Of a DNA stretch of 64,000 nucleotides, positions 31,902 through 40,262 are shown in pieces (the first letter of the stretch is position 1; the number at the start of each line of letters is the position of its first letter). Source of the DNA: CAZCTC01 sp964501335 (GTDB lineage: Bacteria > Chloroflexota > Anaerolineae > B4-G1 > SLSP01); contig CAZCTC010000020.1 of the NCBI GenBank assembly GCA_964501335.1, positions 1 through 64,000 of the forward strand, read 5' to 3'. A program made the translations under genes and the position numbers. The notes under the pieces were generated by a model. It was not told where the DNA came from and made no database searches. It saw only the letters and a program-made list of their open reading frames with translations.

Positions 31902-33434
31902 ATGGAGCAATTCTTATGGGTCCTTTTAGGTATAGTCATCGGCGGCATAGCAGGAGCAGCGGCCGGCTATTTCAAACACGCTGATGACACGAAGAAACTG
32001 ATCGGCGGGGCCGAAGTGGCCAAAAACCGCATGCTGGAAAACGCCGGCAAAGAAGCTCGGGAAGAGGTCTTGAAGGCCAAGGATGAAGCCTTAAACATTC
32101 GCAAACAGGCCGAAACTGAATACAAACATCAGCAGGAACAGGTCCGCCGCGAGGAAGAACGGCTCCAGCAACGCCGCGAACAACTCGACCATCGCCAGGA
32201 ACAGATCGACCGCCGGGAACAGAACATCAACAAACGTCAATCCACCATCGATAAGCGCTGGAACGATCTCGAAAAACTGGAATCCGACCGGAAAGCCGAA
32301 CTGCAACGCATCGCCAATCTTCCCATGGAAGAAGCCCGGCAGCTGGTGCTCGCCCAGGCGGCCGAAGAAAGCCGCCAGGATATGGCCCGGGTCATCCGCG
32401 AAGAGGAAATGCGCGCCCGCGATGAGGCCGAAAGCCGCGCCCGCCATATCATCACCACCGCGATCCAGCGGCTGGCCGGTGAGCAGGTCGGCGAACTGAC
32501 CACCACCACGGTGGAAATCGGCTCCGACGAAGTGAAAGGCCGCATCATCGGCCGCGGTGGCCGCAATATCCGCGTCTTTGAACAAAAAGCCGGCGTCGAT
32601 GTCATTGTCGATGATACGCCTGAAACCATCACCGTATCCTCCTTTGACCCGATCCGCCGCGAAATCGCCGCCCGCGCCATGCAGCGTCTGGTGGCCGACG
32701 GCCGGATTCACCCGGCCCGCATCGAACAACTGCTGGAAAAAGCCCGCAAGGAAGTGGACGAAGTTATCCGTGAACAGGGTGAACGGGCGGTCTACGAAAC
32801 CGAAATCCCCGGCCTGCACCCCGAACTGATCAAACTGCTGGGACGGCTTTATTTCCGCACCAGCTACGGCCAGAATCAACTGGCCCATACGATTGAAGTC
32901 GCCAAGCTCTCCAGCCTGCTCGCCGCCGAACTGGGCGCCGACGAGAAGATCGCCCGCATGGGCGGCCTGCTGCACGACATCGGCAAGGCTGTGGACTTTG
33001 AAATTGAAGGCACGCACGCCACCATCGGCGCGGAACTCTGCCGCCGCTATGGCGTCTCCGAAACCATCGTCAACTGTGTGGAAGGCCATCACCACGAAGC
33101 CGAACAGAATTCGGTCGAAGCGATCATTGTGGAAGCTGCCGACGCCATCTCCGGGGCCCGCCCCGGCGCCCGCCGCGAAAGCCTGGAGCACTACATCAAG
33201 CGCATCCGCACCCTCGAAGACGTGGCCCACTCCTTCAAGGGCGTGGAAGAAGCCTACGCCATCCAGGCCGGCCGCGAAGTACGGATCATCGTGCGCCCCG
33301 GCGAAATCGACGATCTGGAATCGCTGCGGCTCTCCCGCGATGTGGCCCGCAAGATCGAGGAATCCATGGAATATCCCGGCCAGATCAAAGTCACGGTCAT
33401 CCGTGAAACCCGGGCCGTTGAATACGCCAAATAA
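31902..33434 (+). CDS. rny: Ribonuclease Y
   Basis: A 510-residue membrane-anchored endoribonuclease that starts mRNA decay. Residues 2-24 form the N-terminal membrane helix (FLWVLLGIVIGGIAGAAAGYF). A long charged coiled coil follows to about 185. The KH domain includes VKGRIIGRGGRNIRVFEQKAGVDVIVDD (GRGG near 214). The HD domain has HTIEVAKLSSLLAAELGADEKIARMGGLLHDIGKA, with the metal-binding HD near 363-364, followed by HATIGAELCRRYG and EGHHHEAE. Length equals the usual 510-520. The downstream hairpin at 33442 terminates it. Confidence 0.97.
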   Translation: MEQFLWVLLGIVIGGIAGAAAGYFKHADDTKKLIGGAEVAKNRMLENAGKEAREEVLKAKDEALNIRKQAETEYKHQQEQVRREEERLQQRREQLDHRQEQIDRREQNINKRQSTIDKRWNDLEKLESDRKAELQRIANLPMEEARQLVLAQAAEESRQDMARVIREEEMRARDEAESRARHIITTAIQRLAGEQVGELTTTTVEIGSDEVKGRIIGRGGRNIRVFEQKAGVDVIVDDTPETITVSSFDPIRREIAARAMQRLVADGRIHPARIEQLLEKARKEVDEVIREQGERAVYETEIPGLHPELIKLLGRLYFRTSYGQNQLAHTIEVAKLSSLLAAELGADEKIARMGGLLHDIGKAVDFEIEGTHATIGAELCRRYGVSETIVNCVEGHHHEAEQNSVEAIIVEAADAISGARPGARRESLEHYIKRIRTLEDVAHSFKGVEEAYAIQAGREVRIIVRPGEIDDLESLRLSRDVARKIEESMEYPGQIKVTVIRETRAVEYAK

Positions 33435-33441
33435 TTTCATC

Positions 33442-33493
33442 CAGGGATAAAAAATCCGCCCCCGGTTTCGCCGGGGGCGGATTTTTATCCCTG
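33442..33493. terminator. Bidirectional terminator after rny
   Basis: A ~23-bp stem, CAGGGATAAAAAATCCGCC.. with its complement, around TTTCG. ATTTTTATCCC ends it on one strand and the same on the other, so it can serve rny (+) and the acetyltransferase gene (-, stop 33499). Confidence 0.92.
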
Positions 33494-33498
33494 ATTTC

Positions 33499-34434
33499 TC
33501 AAACAGGGCGCCGCCAGAGCGCCACTCGCGTCTGATAATCCATCCGAAACGAAGCCCGCAATTCGGGCAAATCCGCTTCAGGCAACAACATATCCACAGC
33601 TTTGTAACCGGCAGCGCCCCCCAAGACTCTCAACGCCGCCACCACCCCCGACAATGAAAACGCCGGCCCCATCCAGACATAGCCGTCAGCCTGGGTGGCA
33701 TCCCGCAATTGCTCCCGCAGCCCCAGCACCACCGAACGCCCCAGCACACTGCCCTGCCAGAGCTGCCGCCGTAAACCCTGCCACTCCGGCAAAGCCAGCG
33801 TCGGCCAGAACGTATCCCAATCCAGGGGGCTGCATTGATAGCGCCCGATCCGCAGCGCCAATCCCACCGGCGGCCCCGAATTGACCATAACCGCCTTCAA
33901 TTCAGACGGCGGCAGCACGGCCTCCGGTGTCGCCTCCAGCTGCATCTCCCGAAAAGCCATCCAGGGTTCAAATCCCACCCGCGAATAGAAAGCCTCAGCC
34001 TCTTCCTCCGGCTGCGTCGTCAGATAAGCCAGTCCCTGCCGGCGCGCCAGCTCCACCCCTTGATCGACCAATACCCGCCCCACCCCGCGCCCCTGCCAGT
34101 CGCGATGGATATAAAGGATCGAAAGGTGCAAAGCCGCTCCAAAGGGCTCCGGCTCCCGATTCACCAGATATTCCGCCTCCCCGACGATCTGCCCCTCAGC
34201 CACGGCCACCCAGGGAGCCTGCCCGGCCAGCAACAACTGATTCAAATGGACGGCGCAGCTCTCCGGACTCATCCAGGGACCGCCGTTATACCAACGGCCG
34301 AAAAGATCCAGCGCAGCATATTCCGACGGCCGTCGGGTCAACGGGTTTCGCCAGATCTGCACGGTGCTGCAATGAACGGCGGAAATACCCGCCGCATCGG
34401 ATAGAACTGCCGGACGAAGGATCAAATCGCTCAT
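33499..34434 (-). CDS. GNAT-family N-acetyltransferase, two-domain
   Basis: A 311-residue protein. Residues 1-155 form a GNAT domain: LILRPAVLSDAAGISAVH, AVAEGQIVGEAEYLVN (strand beta4), LSILYIHRDWQGRGVGRVLVDQGVELARRQG with the CoA-binding Q/RxxGxG/A motif, and FYSRVGFEPWM. The second half (about 165-311) has a weaker resemblance to an acetyltransferase fold and may be a degenerate duplicate, as in other double-GNAT proteins. The acceptor is unknown. An ATG 18 bp upstream is in frame, but 34434 has the ideal distance to GGAGGAGG. It converges with rny. Confidence 0.8.
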   Translation of the reverse strand: MSDLILRPAVLSDAAGISAVHCSTVQIWRNPLTRRPSEYAALDLFGRWYNGGPWMSPESCAVHLNQLLLAGQAPWVAVAEGQIVGEAEYLVNREPEPFGAALHLSILYIHRDWQGRGVGRVLVDQGVELARRQGLAYLTTQPEEEAEAFYSRVGFEPWMAFREMQLEATPEAVLPPSELKAVMVNSGPPVGLALRIGRYQCSPLDWDTFWPTLALPEWQGLRRQLWQGSVLGRSVVLGLREQLRDATQADGYVWMGPAFSLSGVVAALRVLGGAAGYKAVDMLLPEADLPELRASFRMDYQTRVALWRRPV

Positions 34435-34472
34435 ACACGCCTCCTCCGCCATTTTACCTTACTTTTTTTGTT

Positions 34473-34510
34473 TATGTTTTCGGCGGCTTCAGAAAGCCGC
34501 CGAAAACATA
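34473..34510 (-). repeat. Palindromic repeat family, core with partial flanks (reverse)
   Basis: TATGTTTTCGGCGGCTT (34473-34489) pairs exactly with 34494-34510. TTTTTTTGTT on the left and TTTTTCCCAGAG on the right show reverse orientation. The rest of the 348-bp gap to 34782 holds a CTCTGTGACTCGGTGGTGAAA motif (34596-34616) and TTACGTTTCACGTTTTACGT (about 34650-34669), both dispersed-repeat-like. Confidence 0.75.
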
Positions 34511-34743
34511 TTTTTCCCAGAGTCGCCCCGGTAGCGCATCTTCACAAAACGAAGCCGAATTTAGAAAAATCTCCTCTCTTCTTCTCTGTGCTCTCTGTGA
34601 CTCGGTGGTGAAATCTCTTCTCTTTTTCATCCCTCGGGGTGTTGTCCCTCTTACGTTTCACGTTTTACGTTTCAACGAAACAAACTCCCTAAAAATTGAT
34701 TACTAAAAACATGAATTCACATCTTTATTTATTAAAAGCATTA

Positions 34744-34752
34744 TGGTACAAT
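34744..34752 (+). promoter_or_regulatory. Extended -10 promoter of the ABC transporter genes
   Basis: TGGTACAAT carries a TGn extension and TACAAT (34747-34752). The -35 region is only AT-rich. The leader is about 25 nt. Confidence 0.5.
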
Positions 34753-34782
34753 AGAGAAGATCCCGGTTATAGGAGCGTTTGA

Positions 34783-35709
34783 ATGATCGAGTTAAAGGGA
34801 ACCACAAAAGTATTCGAAAGATTGGTCGCTGTCAATAATATTAATCTCACCATCAACTCAGGAGAAGTACTGGCCTTATTGGGCCCCAACGGCGCCGGGA
34901 AAACTACTACCGTTCGGATGCTTTCCGCCATGTATAAACCCACCTCCGGAACTGTCCACGTTGCAGGATATGACGCCGTCAAACAGCCCTATGAGGTACG
35001 TCGAAGCGTAGGAGTCCTTACCGAAGCCCCCGGCCTTTACACCCGGATGACCGGTCGGGAATATCTCAACTTCTTTGGAGAAGCCCAGGGAATCCCTCCC
35101 AAAATTCGCCGGCAAAAAATTGAGGATTTGACCACCTGGTTTCAGATTTCGGATGCCCTGGACCGCCGGTTAAATGAATATTCCAAAGGGATGGGCCAGA
35201 AAATCGCCCTCGTACGCACCCTCCTCCACGATCCACCCGTCCTGCTGCTTGACGAACCCACCTCCGCGATGGACCCGGCCAGCGCCCGGCTGGTGCGCAA
35301 TGCCATCCACAAAATGCGGGCCACCGATCGCACCATTCTCATCTGCACCCACAATCTGCCCGAAGCCGAAGAACTGGCCGACCGCATCGCCATCATCCGG
35401 AAAGGTCAAATCGTCGAGACCGGCACCTCGCTCGAACTGAAATCGCGACTCCTCGGTCCGCCGCTGATGGAAGTGCAGCTCCAAAAACCCCCGCACAACG
35501 GCGTACTGCCGCTCATCAGCCGATTTGTCACCATCGACCACGTCCAGGACCAGAAAGTCCGCTACCATACCGACTCTCCGGAAAAAACCAACCCCGCCCT
35601 GTTACGCGCGCTGTTGGAAGCCAATATTGACGTTCTCACCCTGAATGAGATCCCCCGCAGTTTGGAAGCCGTCTATATGCGTGTAGTGGAAGAAGGAATA
35701 GCCCAATGA
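34783..35709 (+). CDS. ABC transporter ATP-binding protein (ABC-2/NatA type)
   Basis: A 308-residue ATPase subunit. Walker A is GPNGAGKTTT (about 37-46), the signature is EYSKGMGQKIALVR (about 142; a variant of LSGGQ usual in this subfamily), Walker B is VLLLDEPTSAMDP (about 157), and the switch His lies in ICTHNLPEAEEL (about 190). The ~90-residue C-terminal extension after the nucleotide-binding domain is typical of DrrA/NatA exporters. It overlaps the permease gene by ATGA, so the two form one complex. The ligand is not evident; Na+, drugs or lipids are possible. Confidence 0.92.
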   Translation: MIELKGTTKVFERLVAVNNINLTINSGEVLALLGPNGAGKTTTVRMLSAMYKPTSGTVHVAGYDAVKQPYEVRRSVGVLTEAPGLYTRMTGREYLNFFGEAQGIPPKIRRQKIEDLTTWFQISDALDRRLNEYSKGMGQKIALVRTLLHDPPVLLLDEPTSAMDPASARLVRNAIHKMRATDRTILICTHNLPEAEELADRIAIIRKGQIVETGTSLELKSRLLGPPLMEVQLQKPPHNGVLPLISRFVTIDHVQDQKVRYHTDSPEKTNPALLRALLEANIDVLTLNEIPRSLEAVYMRVVEEGIAQ

Positions 35710-37202
35710 GCACTCACGAAAAAACCTTAAACCTTGAAGCTCCCCTCAAGATCGGCTTTTTGGAAAGAGTCAAAACCGACCTCTCGGCTGCGCTCATCGT
35801 CAGCCGGCGTGAAATCACCGACACCCTGCGCGACTGGCGTATCATCGTGCCCATCACCATCCTGGTGACCCTCTTCCCCTTCCTGGCCAACTTCGCCGCC
35901 GGCCGCGGCCTCAGCTACGTCAATCAATACGGCGCCACCTTGATCATGGAACGGCTGCTGCCCTTCCTGATGCTCGCCGTGGGCTTCTTTCCCAGCTCTT
36001 TCTCCCTGATCATCGCCCTGGAATCCTTTGCCGGAGAAAAAGAACGCCGCAGCCTGGAACCGCTGCTGGCCACCCCGCTGACCGATTTCCAGTTCTATCT
36101 CGGCAAATTGATCTCCTCAATGGCCCCGCCGGTAGCCGCCAGTTACCTGGGAATGATCGTCTATGCGCTCTTGCTGCGCTTCTCGATCAACTGGCAACCG
36201 GATTTCTCTCTGGTGCTGGTCTCTTTCATCCTATCCACAGCTGAGGCCCTGGTCATGGTCTCCGGCGCTGTCGTCATCTCCAGCCAGTCCACCAGCGTAC
36301 GGGCCGCCAACCTTCTGGCCAGCTTCATCATTCTGCCGATGGCCTTCCTGCTCCAGGCAGAAGCCGGGCTCCTGCTGTACGGCAATTACTCTGCACTCTG
36401 GCTGATCGCTCTGGCCCTGCTGAGTGTCAATATCCTCCTTTTACGGTTAGGCGTAAAATCCTTCGACCGTGAACATCTGTTGGGACAGGATATCGATCAA
36501 CTCGACTTCAAAGGCGCCTGGAAGATCTTCCGGCAGACTTTCTGGACCGGCAAAGGGTTGTTACATCTCTACACCCGTGAAATTCCGGCTCAGATCAAAG
36601 CCATCGTTCCGGAAATCATCTTTACACTTCTGGTCACGATCGGGGGTGGTCTCCTGGTGGGGTACTGGGGAAGCGTCAATTTCCCGTTGCCGAAAGGTCT
36701 GATCTCTTTCAAAGATCTGGTCAGTGTGGAAAGTATCACGGACGCCGCCGGAAAAACCGGTTTGCTCAGCAGTTTCTCGATCACTTCCGTCTGGAGCAAC
36801 AATGTCCGTTCATTGCTTCTGTCAGGCGGCAGTTCAATCATCTCCTGGGGCATTCTGGGACAACTCCTGCTGATGATCCCCAATGCCATCATTGCCTATC
36901 TCACCATGCAGGTTCCGGCTGCCACCGGGACTAACCCCGGACTCTTCCTGGCCGTCTTCATTCTGCCGCACGGGATCATAGAAATTCCAGCCGCTATTCT
37001 GGCTACCGCTCAAGGAATGAAAATCGGGGATATCATGCTCCGCGCTCCCGATGAGGGCGGTGGAATCAACGGCATGGTCCGCGAAATTGCGCACTTCGCC
37101 AAACTGATGCTCGCCGTAGTGATTCCGCTGCTGCTGATCGCCGCCATCATTGAGACACAAATCACCCCCCGTCTGGTAGTACACTATTTCGGAGGCTTAT
37201 AA
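35706..37202 (+). CDS. ABC-2 type transporter permease
   Basis: A 498-residue membrane subunit, paired with the ATPase just upstream. An N-terminal cytoplasmic amphipathic segment (LSAALIVSRREITDTLRDWRIIV) precedes the first membrane helix. FAGEKERRSLEPLLATPLTDFQFYLGKLI is the coupling-helix block of ABC-2/NatB permeases. About six N-terminal helices are followed by a cytoplasmic or outer segment (about 255-300) and a second hydrophobic region. The latter contains LLSGGSSIISWGILGQLLLMIPN and ILPHGIIEIPAAILATAQGMKIGD, which resembles a stage-II-sporulation-M (SpoIIM) type domain. It may thus be an ABC-2 plus SpoIIM-like fusion. Confidence 0.85.
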   Translation: MSTHEKTLNLEAPLKIGFLERVKTDLSAALIVSRREITDTLRDWRIIVPITILVTLFPFLANFAAGRGLSYVNQYGATLIMERLLPFLMLAVGFFPSSFSLIIALESFAGEKERRSLEPLLATPLTDFQFYLGKLISSMAPPVAASYLGMIVYALLLRFSINWQPDFSLVLVSFILSTAEALVMVSGAVVISSQSTSVRAANLLASFIILPMAFLLQAEAGLLLYGNYSALWLIALALLSVNILLLRLGVKSFDREHLLGQDIDQLDFKGAWKIFRQTFWTGKGLLHLYTREIPAQIKAIVPEIIFTLLVTIGGGLLVGYWGSVNFPLPKGLISFKDLVSVESITDAAGKTGLLSSFSITSVWSNNVRSLLLSGGSSIISWGILGQLLLMIPNAIIAYLTMQVPAATGTNPGLFLAVFILPHGIIEIPAAILATAQGMKIGDIMLRAPDEGGGINGMVREIAHFAKLMLAVVIPLLLIAAIIETQITPRLVVHYFGGL

Positions 37203-37211
37203 TTTTTCGAC

Positions 37212-37350
37212 CGGTGCGGTTAGTCTGGAAAAAAGCCTGTATTAGGGGCGGCTTTCTAAAGCCGCCCCTAATATGAATAAAAATAACGCTCTTTCCCTGC
37301 TTTGCACAGCGCGTCGTTTTTTACCAGGAAAGCACCTGTTGCGGAACGCA
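37212..37350 (+). repeat. Palindromic repeat family, full copy with 5' flank
   Basis: The 5' flank GGTGCGGTTAGTCTGGAAAA is followed by TATTAGGGGCGGCTT (37240-37254) pairing with 37259-37273. The tail has CTCTTTCCC, CGCGTCG, TTTTTTACCAGGAAAGCACC and TGTTGCGGAACGC. It shows the complete ~140-bp layout of the family. Confidence 0.8.
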
Positions 37351-37403
37351 AAAATTGTTTTTATTCCGCACTCATGAACAGCCGCAGCGGTCGTGATCTT
37401 TCA

Positions 37404-37445
37404 ACGGAATGCGCGCAGCCCATCGGCTGCGCGCATTCCGTTTAT
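37404..37445. terminator. Hairpin between permease and rocD genes
   Basis: ACGGAATGCGCGCAGCC (37404-37420) pairs exactly with 37425-37441 around CATC. TTTAT follows on the plus strand. It lies 12 bp past the rocD stop and probably ends both convergent transcripts. Confidence 0.7.
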
Positions 37446-37452
37446 CGATAGA

Positions 37453-38652
37453 TTACGCCGTCAAGACCTGACGGATGCGCTCCAGCGCCCAATCGATCTG
37501 TTCCCGCGTGATAATCAACGGCGGGGCAAACCGGATCACCCGTTCGTGAGTTTCCTTCGCCAGAATCCCCAAATCCTTCAGCTTTTCGCAGAACGGCCGC
37601 GCCGGTCCGCATTCCGGCTTGATCTCGACCCCGATGAAGAGCCCCCGGCCCCGGATCTCTTTGACATAGGGGCTGTCGATCGCTTCCAGCTGTTCCTTGA
37701 AATAGCGCCCCAGCTCGGCGGAATTCTCGACCAGCTTCTCTTCCACCAGCACCTTCAACGATTCGCGCGCCACGGCAGAACCCAAAGGATTGCCGCCGAA
37801 GGTCGAACCGTGACTGCCGGCCGCGAAAAGTCCCAGGACATCCCGGCGCCCGACCACGGCCGAGACCGGCATCATCCCACCGGAAAGCGCCTTGCCGATC
37901 GTGACCATATCCGGCTTGACCTCTTCCCAGTCGCAGGCAAAGAACTTGCCGGTGCGCCCCATCCCGGTCTGGATCTCATCGGCGATAAAGAGCACATTGT
38001 GCTTCCGGCAGATCTCCCGCGTCGCCTTCAAATAGCCGTCGGGCGGAATGATAATCCCGGCCTCTCCCTGGATCGGCTCGACCATAAAGGCCACCGTATT
38101 GGGAGTAATCGCTGCCTCCAGGGCCGCCGCATCGCCGTAAGGGATCACCTTAAAGCCCGGCGTAAAAGGCCCAAAGCCGTCCCGATAGAGAGGCTCGGTT
38201 GAGAAGGTGATAATGGTAATCGTACGGCCGTGGAAATTGTTGCTGCAGACGATGATTTCCGCCTGGCCTTCCGCCACCCCCTTGACTTTATAGCCCCAGA
38301 TCCGGGCCGCTTTCAAGGCCGTTTCCACCGCTTCAGCGCCTGAATTCATCGGCAACATCATCTCATGGCCGGTCAATTCGCAAAGTTCCCTGGTCAGAAA
38401 AGGCAATTGATCGTTACGGAAAGCCCGAGCCGTCAAGGTTACCTTCTGCGCCTGATCGATCAAAGCCTTGACGATCCGCGGATGACAGTGCCCCTGATTC
38501 AGAGCCGAATAAGCGCTGAGGCAATCCATATACTGTTTGCCGTCGACATCCCAAACCCATACACCTTGAGCGCGATTGATGACGACATCGAGAGGATGAT
38601 AGTTGTGAGCGCCGTAACTTTCTTCAATGGCCACATAATCCTGTGTCTGCAT
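37453..38652 (-). CDS. rocD: Ornithine aminotransferase
   Basis: A 399-residue PLP enzyme of class III aminotransferases, converting ornithine and 2-oxoglutarate to glutamate semialdehyde and glutamate. Signatures in order: YGAHNYHPLDVVINRAQGVWVWDVDGKQYMDCLSAYSALNQGHCHP (typical of OAT), MLPMNSGAEAVETALKAAR, FHGRTITII, FIADEIQTGMGRTGKFFA, and the Schiff-base Lys in MVTIGKALSGGMMPVSAV (about 254). Length is standard. The start at 38652 is preceded by AGGAG; a TTG two codons upstream is less likely. A promoter lies at 38692. No arginase or proline genes are adjacent. Confidence 0.93.
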   Translation of the reverse strand: MQTQDYVAIEESYGAHNYHPLDVVINRAQGVWVWDVDGKQYMDCLSAYSALNQGHCHPRIVKALIDQAQKVTLTARAFRNDQLPFLTRELCELTGHEMMLPMNSGAEAVETALKAARIWGYKVKGVAEGQAEIIVCSNNFHGRTITIITFSTEPLYRDGFGPFTPGFKVIPYGDAAALEAAITPNTVAFMVEPIQGEAGIIIPPDGYLKATREICRKHNVLFIADEIQTGMGRTGKFFACDWEEVKPDMVTIGKALSGGMMPVSAVVGRRDVLGLFAAGSHGSTFGGNPLGSAVARESLKVLVEEKLVENSAELGRYFKEQLEAIDSPYVKEIRGRGLFIGVEIKPECGPARPFCEKLKDLGILAKETHERVIRFAPPLIITREQIDWALERIRQVLTA

Positions 38653-38691
38653 ACTCAACTCCTGGTTTAAATTAGGGGGAAGTGTCCTTTT

Positions 38692-38719
38692 ATCCTACCA
38701 TGCGCAAATATAGGGTCAA
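38692..38719 (-). promoter_or_regulatory. Promoter of rocD
   Basis: TTGACC (38719-38714), 16 nt and TAGGAT (38697-38692) on the minus strand. Confidence 0.65.
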
Positions 38720-38784
38720 GTATTACGCGACGGGTAGAAGGCATGAGAGTTGTCATGGTCAAGGCCCTTTCAGCCTCCCATACC

Positions 38785-38886
38785 GATACGGCTAGCCCGG
38801 AAAAGCGGAAAAAACCAAGTTTTAGGGCACTTTCTGAAGTGCGCCAAAACACAAATAAAAAACTCTCTGCCCGTGCAGGTGGCCCC
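38785..38886 (+). repeat. Palindromic repeat family, decayed copy
   Basis: Flank ATACGGCTAGCCCGGAAAAG, then an imperfect stem GTTTTAGGGCACTT/AAGTGCGCCAAAAC (38819-38850) and a short tail AAAAAACTCTCTGCCCGTGC. It is followed directly by another copy. Confidence 0.65.
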
Positions 38887-38903
38887 AAAAACTCAAAAAA
38901 AAC

Positions 38904-39007
38904 ATGTTTTCGGCGGCTTCAGAAAGCCGCCGAAAACATAAACAAAAAACTCTCTCCCCCCATCCCGCGCGTCGTTTTTTACCAGAAAAGCACCTGTTGC
39001 GGGACAC
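38904..39007 (+). repeat. Palindromic repeat family, best full copy
   Basis: ATGTTTTCGGCGGCTT (38904-38919) pairs exactly with 38924-38939 around CAGA. Tail: AAACAAAAAACTCTCTCCCC, CATCCCGCGCGTCG, TTTTTTACCAGAAAAGCACC, TGTTGCGGGACAC. This copy is close to the consensus. Confidence 0.85.
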
Positions 39008-39059
39008 TAAAACTGTTTTTTAATCTATATTAATGAACAACCTCACGGCTCAAAAAACC

Positions 39060-39163
39060 GTGTTTTTGCGCGCATTCTTATGCGCGCAAAAACACAAATA
39101 AAAACTCTCTCCCCTCATCCAGCGCGGCGTCCCTTACGGGGAAAGTGCCAGTTGCGGGATGCT
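39060..39163 (+). repeat. Palindromic repeat family, copy with GCGCGCAT stem
   Basis: GTGTTTTTGCGCGCAT (39060-39075) pairs exactly with 39080-39095 around TCTT. Tail: AAATAAAAACTCTCTCCCC, CATCCAGCGCGGCG, GGGGAAAGTGCC, GTTGCGGGATGC. The tail matches its neighbours although the stem differs completely. Three copies in a row fill the 651-bp gap 38653-39303. Confidence 0.8.
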
Positions 39164-39217
39164 GAAAAACAAACCGCACAGGTTAAAAGTGCCTGAAATG
39201 CCACATAGAAACTTAAC

Positions 39218-39246
39218 TTGACGGTCTGGCATTTCCCTTCTATAAT
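39218..39246 (+). promoter_or_regulatory. Promoter of the receiver/GGDEF-like gene
   Basis: TTGACG (39218-39223), 17 nt and TATAAT (39241-39246). Confidence 0.85.
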
Positions 39247-39303
39247 GGTGCAGGGTATATTACACCGAGCAACTAACTCCATGGGTCATCGGAGGTATCA
39301 ACA

Positions 39304-40161
39304 GTGGAAGGCCGTGTCTTAATCATCGAGAACGATCTCGCCAACCGTACAGTTTTGCGTGAAAGCATGGAAGCCGCCGAAATTAAAACAATGGAAGCGC
39401 AGAGCGGCGCTGAAGGCATCGACATGGCTGTGAGGGCTCTCCCCCAGGGCATCGTCATCAGCACCAGCCTGAGCGATATGCCGGGCGCCGATGTGGTCCG
39501 CCGATTGCGCTCTATGACCCGCACCAAGCACATCTATATGATGCTCCTGGCCGACCGGGACGAACGCGGCGAGCGGCTGAACAGTCTGGAAATCGGCGCC
39601 AATGATTTTGTGGCGTCCCCCTTTGATCCTGACGAACTGGCTTTGCGCGTGCGCAACGCCATCCGCCGGGCCAATACCGCCAATCGCACCGACCCCATCA
39701 CCGGGCTACCCTCCAGTTCTCTGATTCAGGATCAGCTCCGGCACCTGTTGAATGAACCCGAAGGAGATTGGGCGCTGCTGCGCTTCCGCCTGGTTCATCT
39801 CAACCCCTTCCGCGAACTGCATGGCTTCATGGCCGCCGAGGATATGCTCCGCGGCGTCACCCGCATCCTGGCCGAAGCGCTGGGCCGCGATGTCCGCAAA
39901 GACGATTTTCTCGGCTTCGGCGGCAACGATGATTTCATCATCGTCACCCACCGCGACCGGGCCCAGGTGCTGGAAAACGATGTCACCACCCAGTTCCAAC
40001 GCGAAGTGGGCTCCCACTATGACTTCCGGGAACGCGAACGCGGTTACATCGTGGTCAACGATGAAAAAATCCCGCTGGCCTCCATGCGCGTTCGTTGTGT
40101 TACCCCCGCGGACGGTCCTTTCTATGACATCCGCTCGCTGACCGAAGCGTTAGCCGGGTAA
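39304..40161 (+). CDS. Degenerate receiver plus degenerate GGDEF-like protein
   Basis: A 285-residue cytoplasmic protein. Residues 1-120 follow the receiver fold (RVLIIENDLANRTVLRESMEAAE, LLADRDERGERLNSLEIGANDFVASPFDPDEL). However, the strand-3 segment reads GIVISTSLSDMPG, so the phosphorylatable Asp is not at its usual place, and the Lys of KPF is Ser. Residues about 130-285 resemble a GGDEF domain (TDPITGLPSSSLIQDQL, FLGFGGNDDFIIVT), but the GG(D/E)EF loop is GGNDDF, so cyclase activity is unlikely. It probably acts as a binding or scaffold protein. The start is GTG with GGAGG eight bases upstream; an excellent promoter precedes it. Confidence 0.75.
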   Translation: MEGRVLIIENDLANRTVLRESMEAAEIKTMEAQSGAEGIDMAVRALPQGIVISTSLSDMPGADVVRRLRSMTRTKHIYMMLLADRDERGERLNSLEIGANDFVASPFDPDELALRVRNAIRRANTANRTDPITGLPSSSLIQDQLRHLLNEPEGDWALLRFRLVHLNPFRELHGFMAAEDMLRGVTRILAEALGRDVRKDDFLGFGGNDDFIIVTHRDRAQVLENDVTTQFQREVGSHYDFRERERGYIVVNDEKIPLASMRVRCVTPADGPFYDIRSLTEALAG

Positions 40162-40262
40162 TTTTTCCGACTCAGCCGGATTTTTACAACCGGGTCCCTT
40201 GTCTGCATTGTGGCCTTATCATCTCGGGAGGCGGTAATCCGGGACGATAAGGGTAGGCGCCG

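Noticed and set aside
32091..33440. 449-codon minus-strand frame opposite rny
   Set aside because: A mirror of the rny coding frame, rich in Gly, Ala, Phe and Asp; no domain and no SD.
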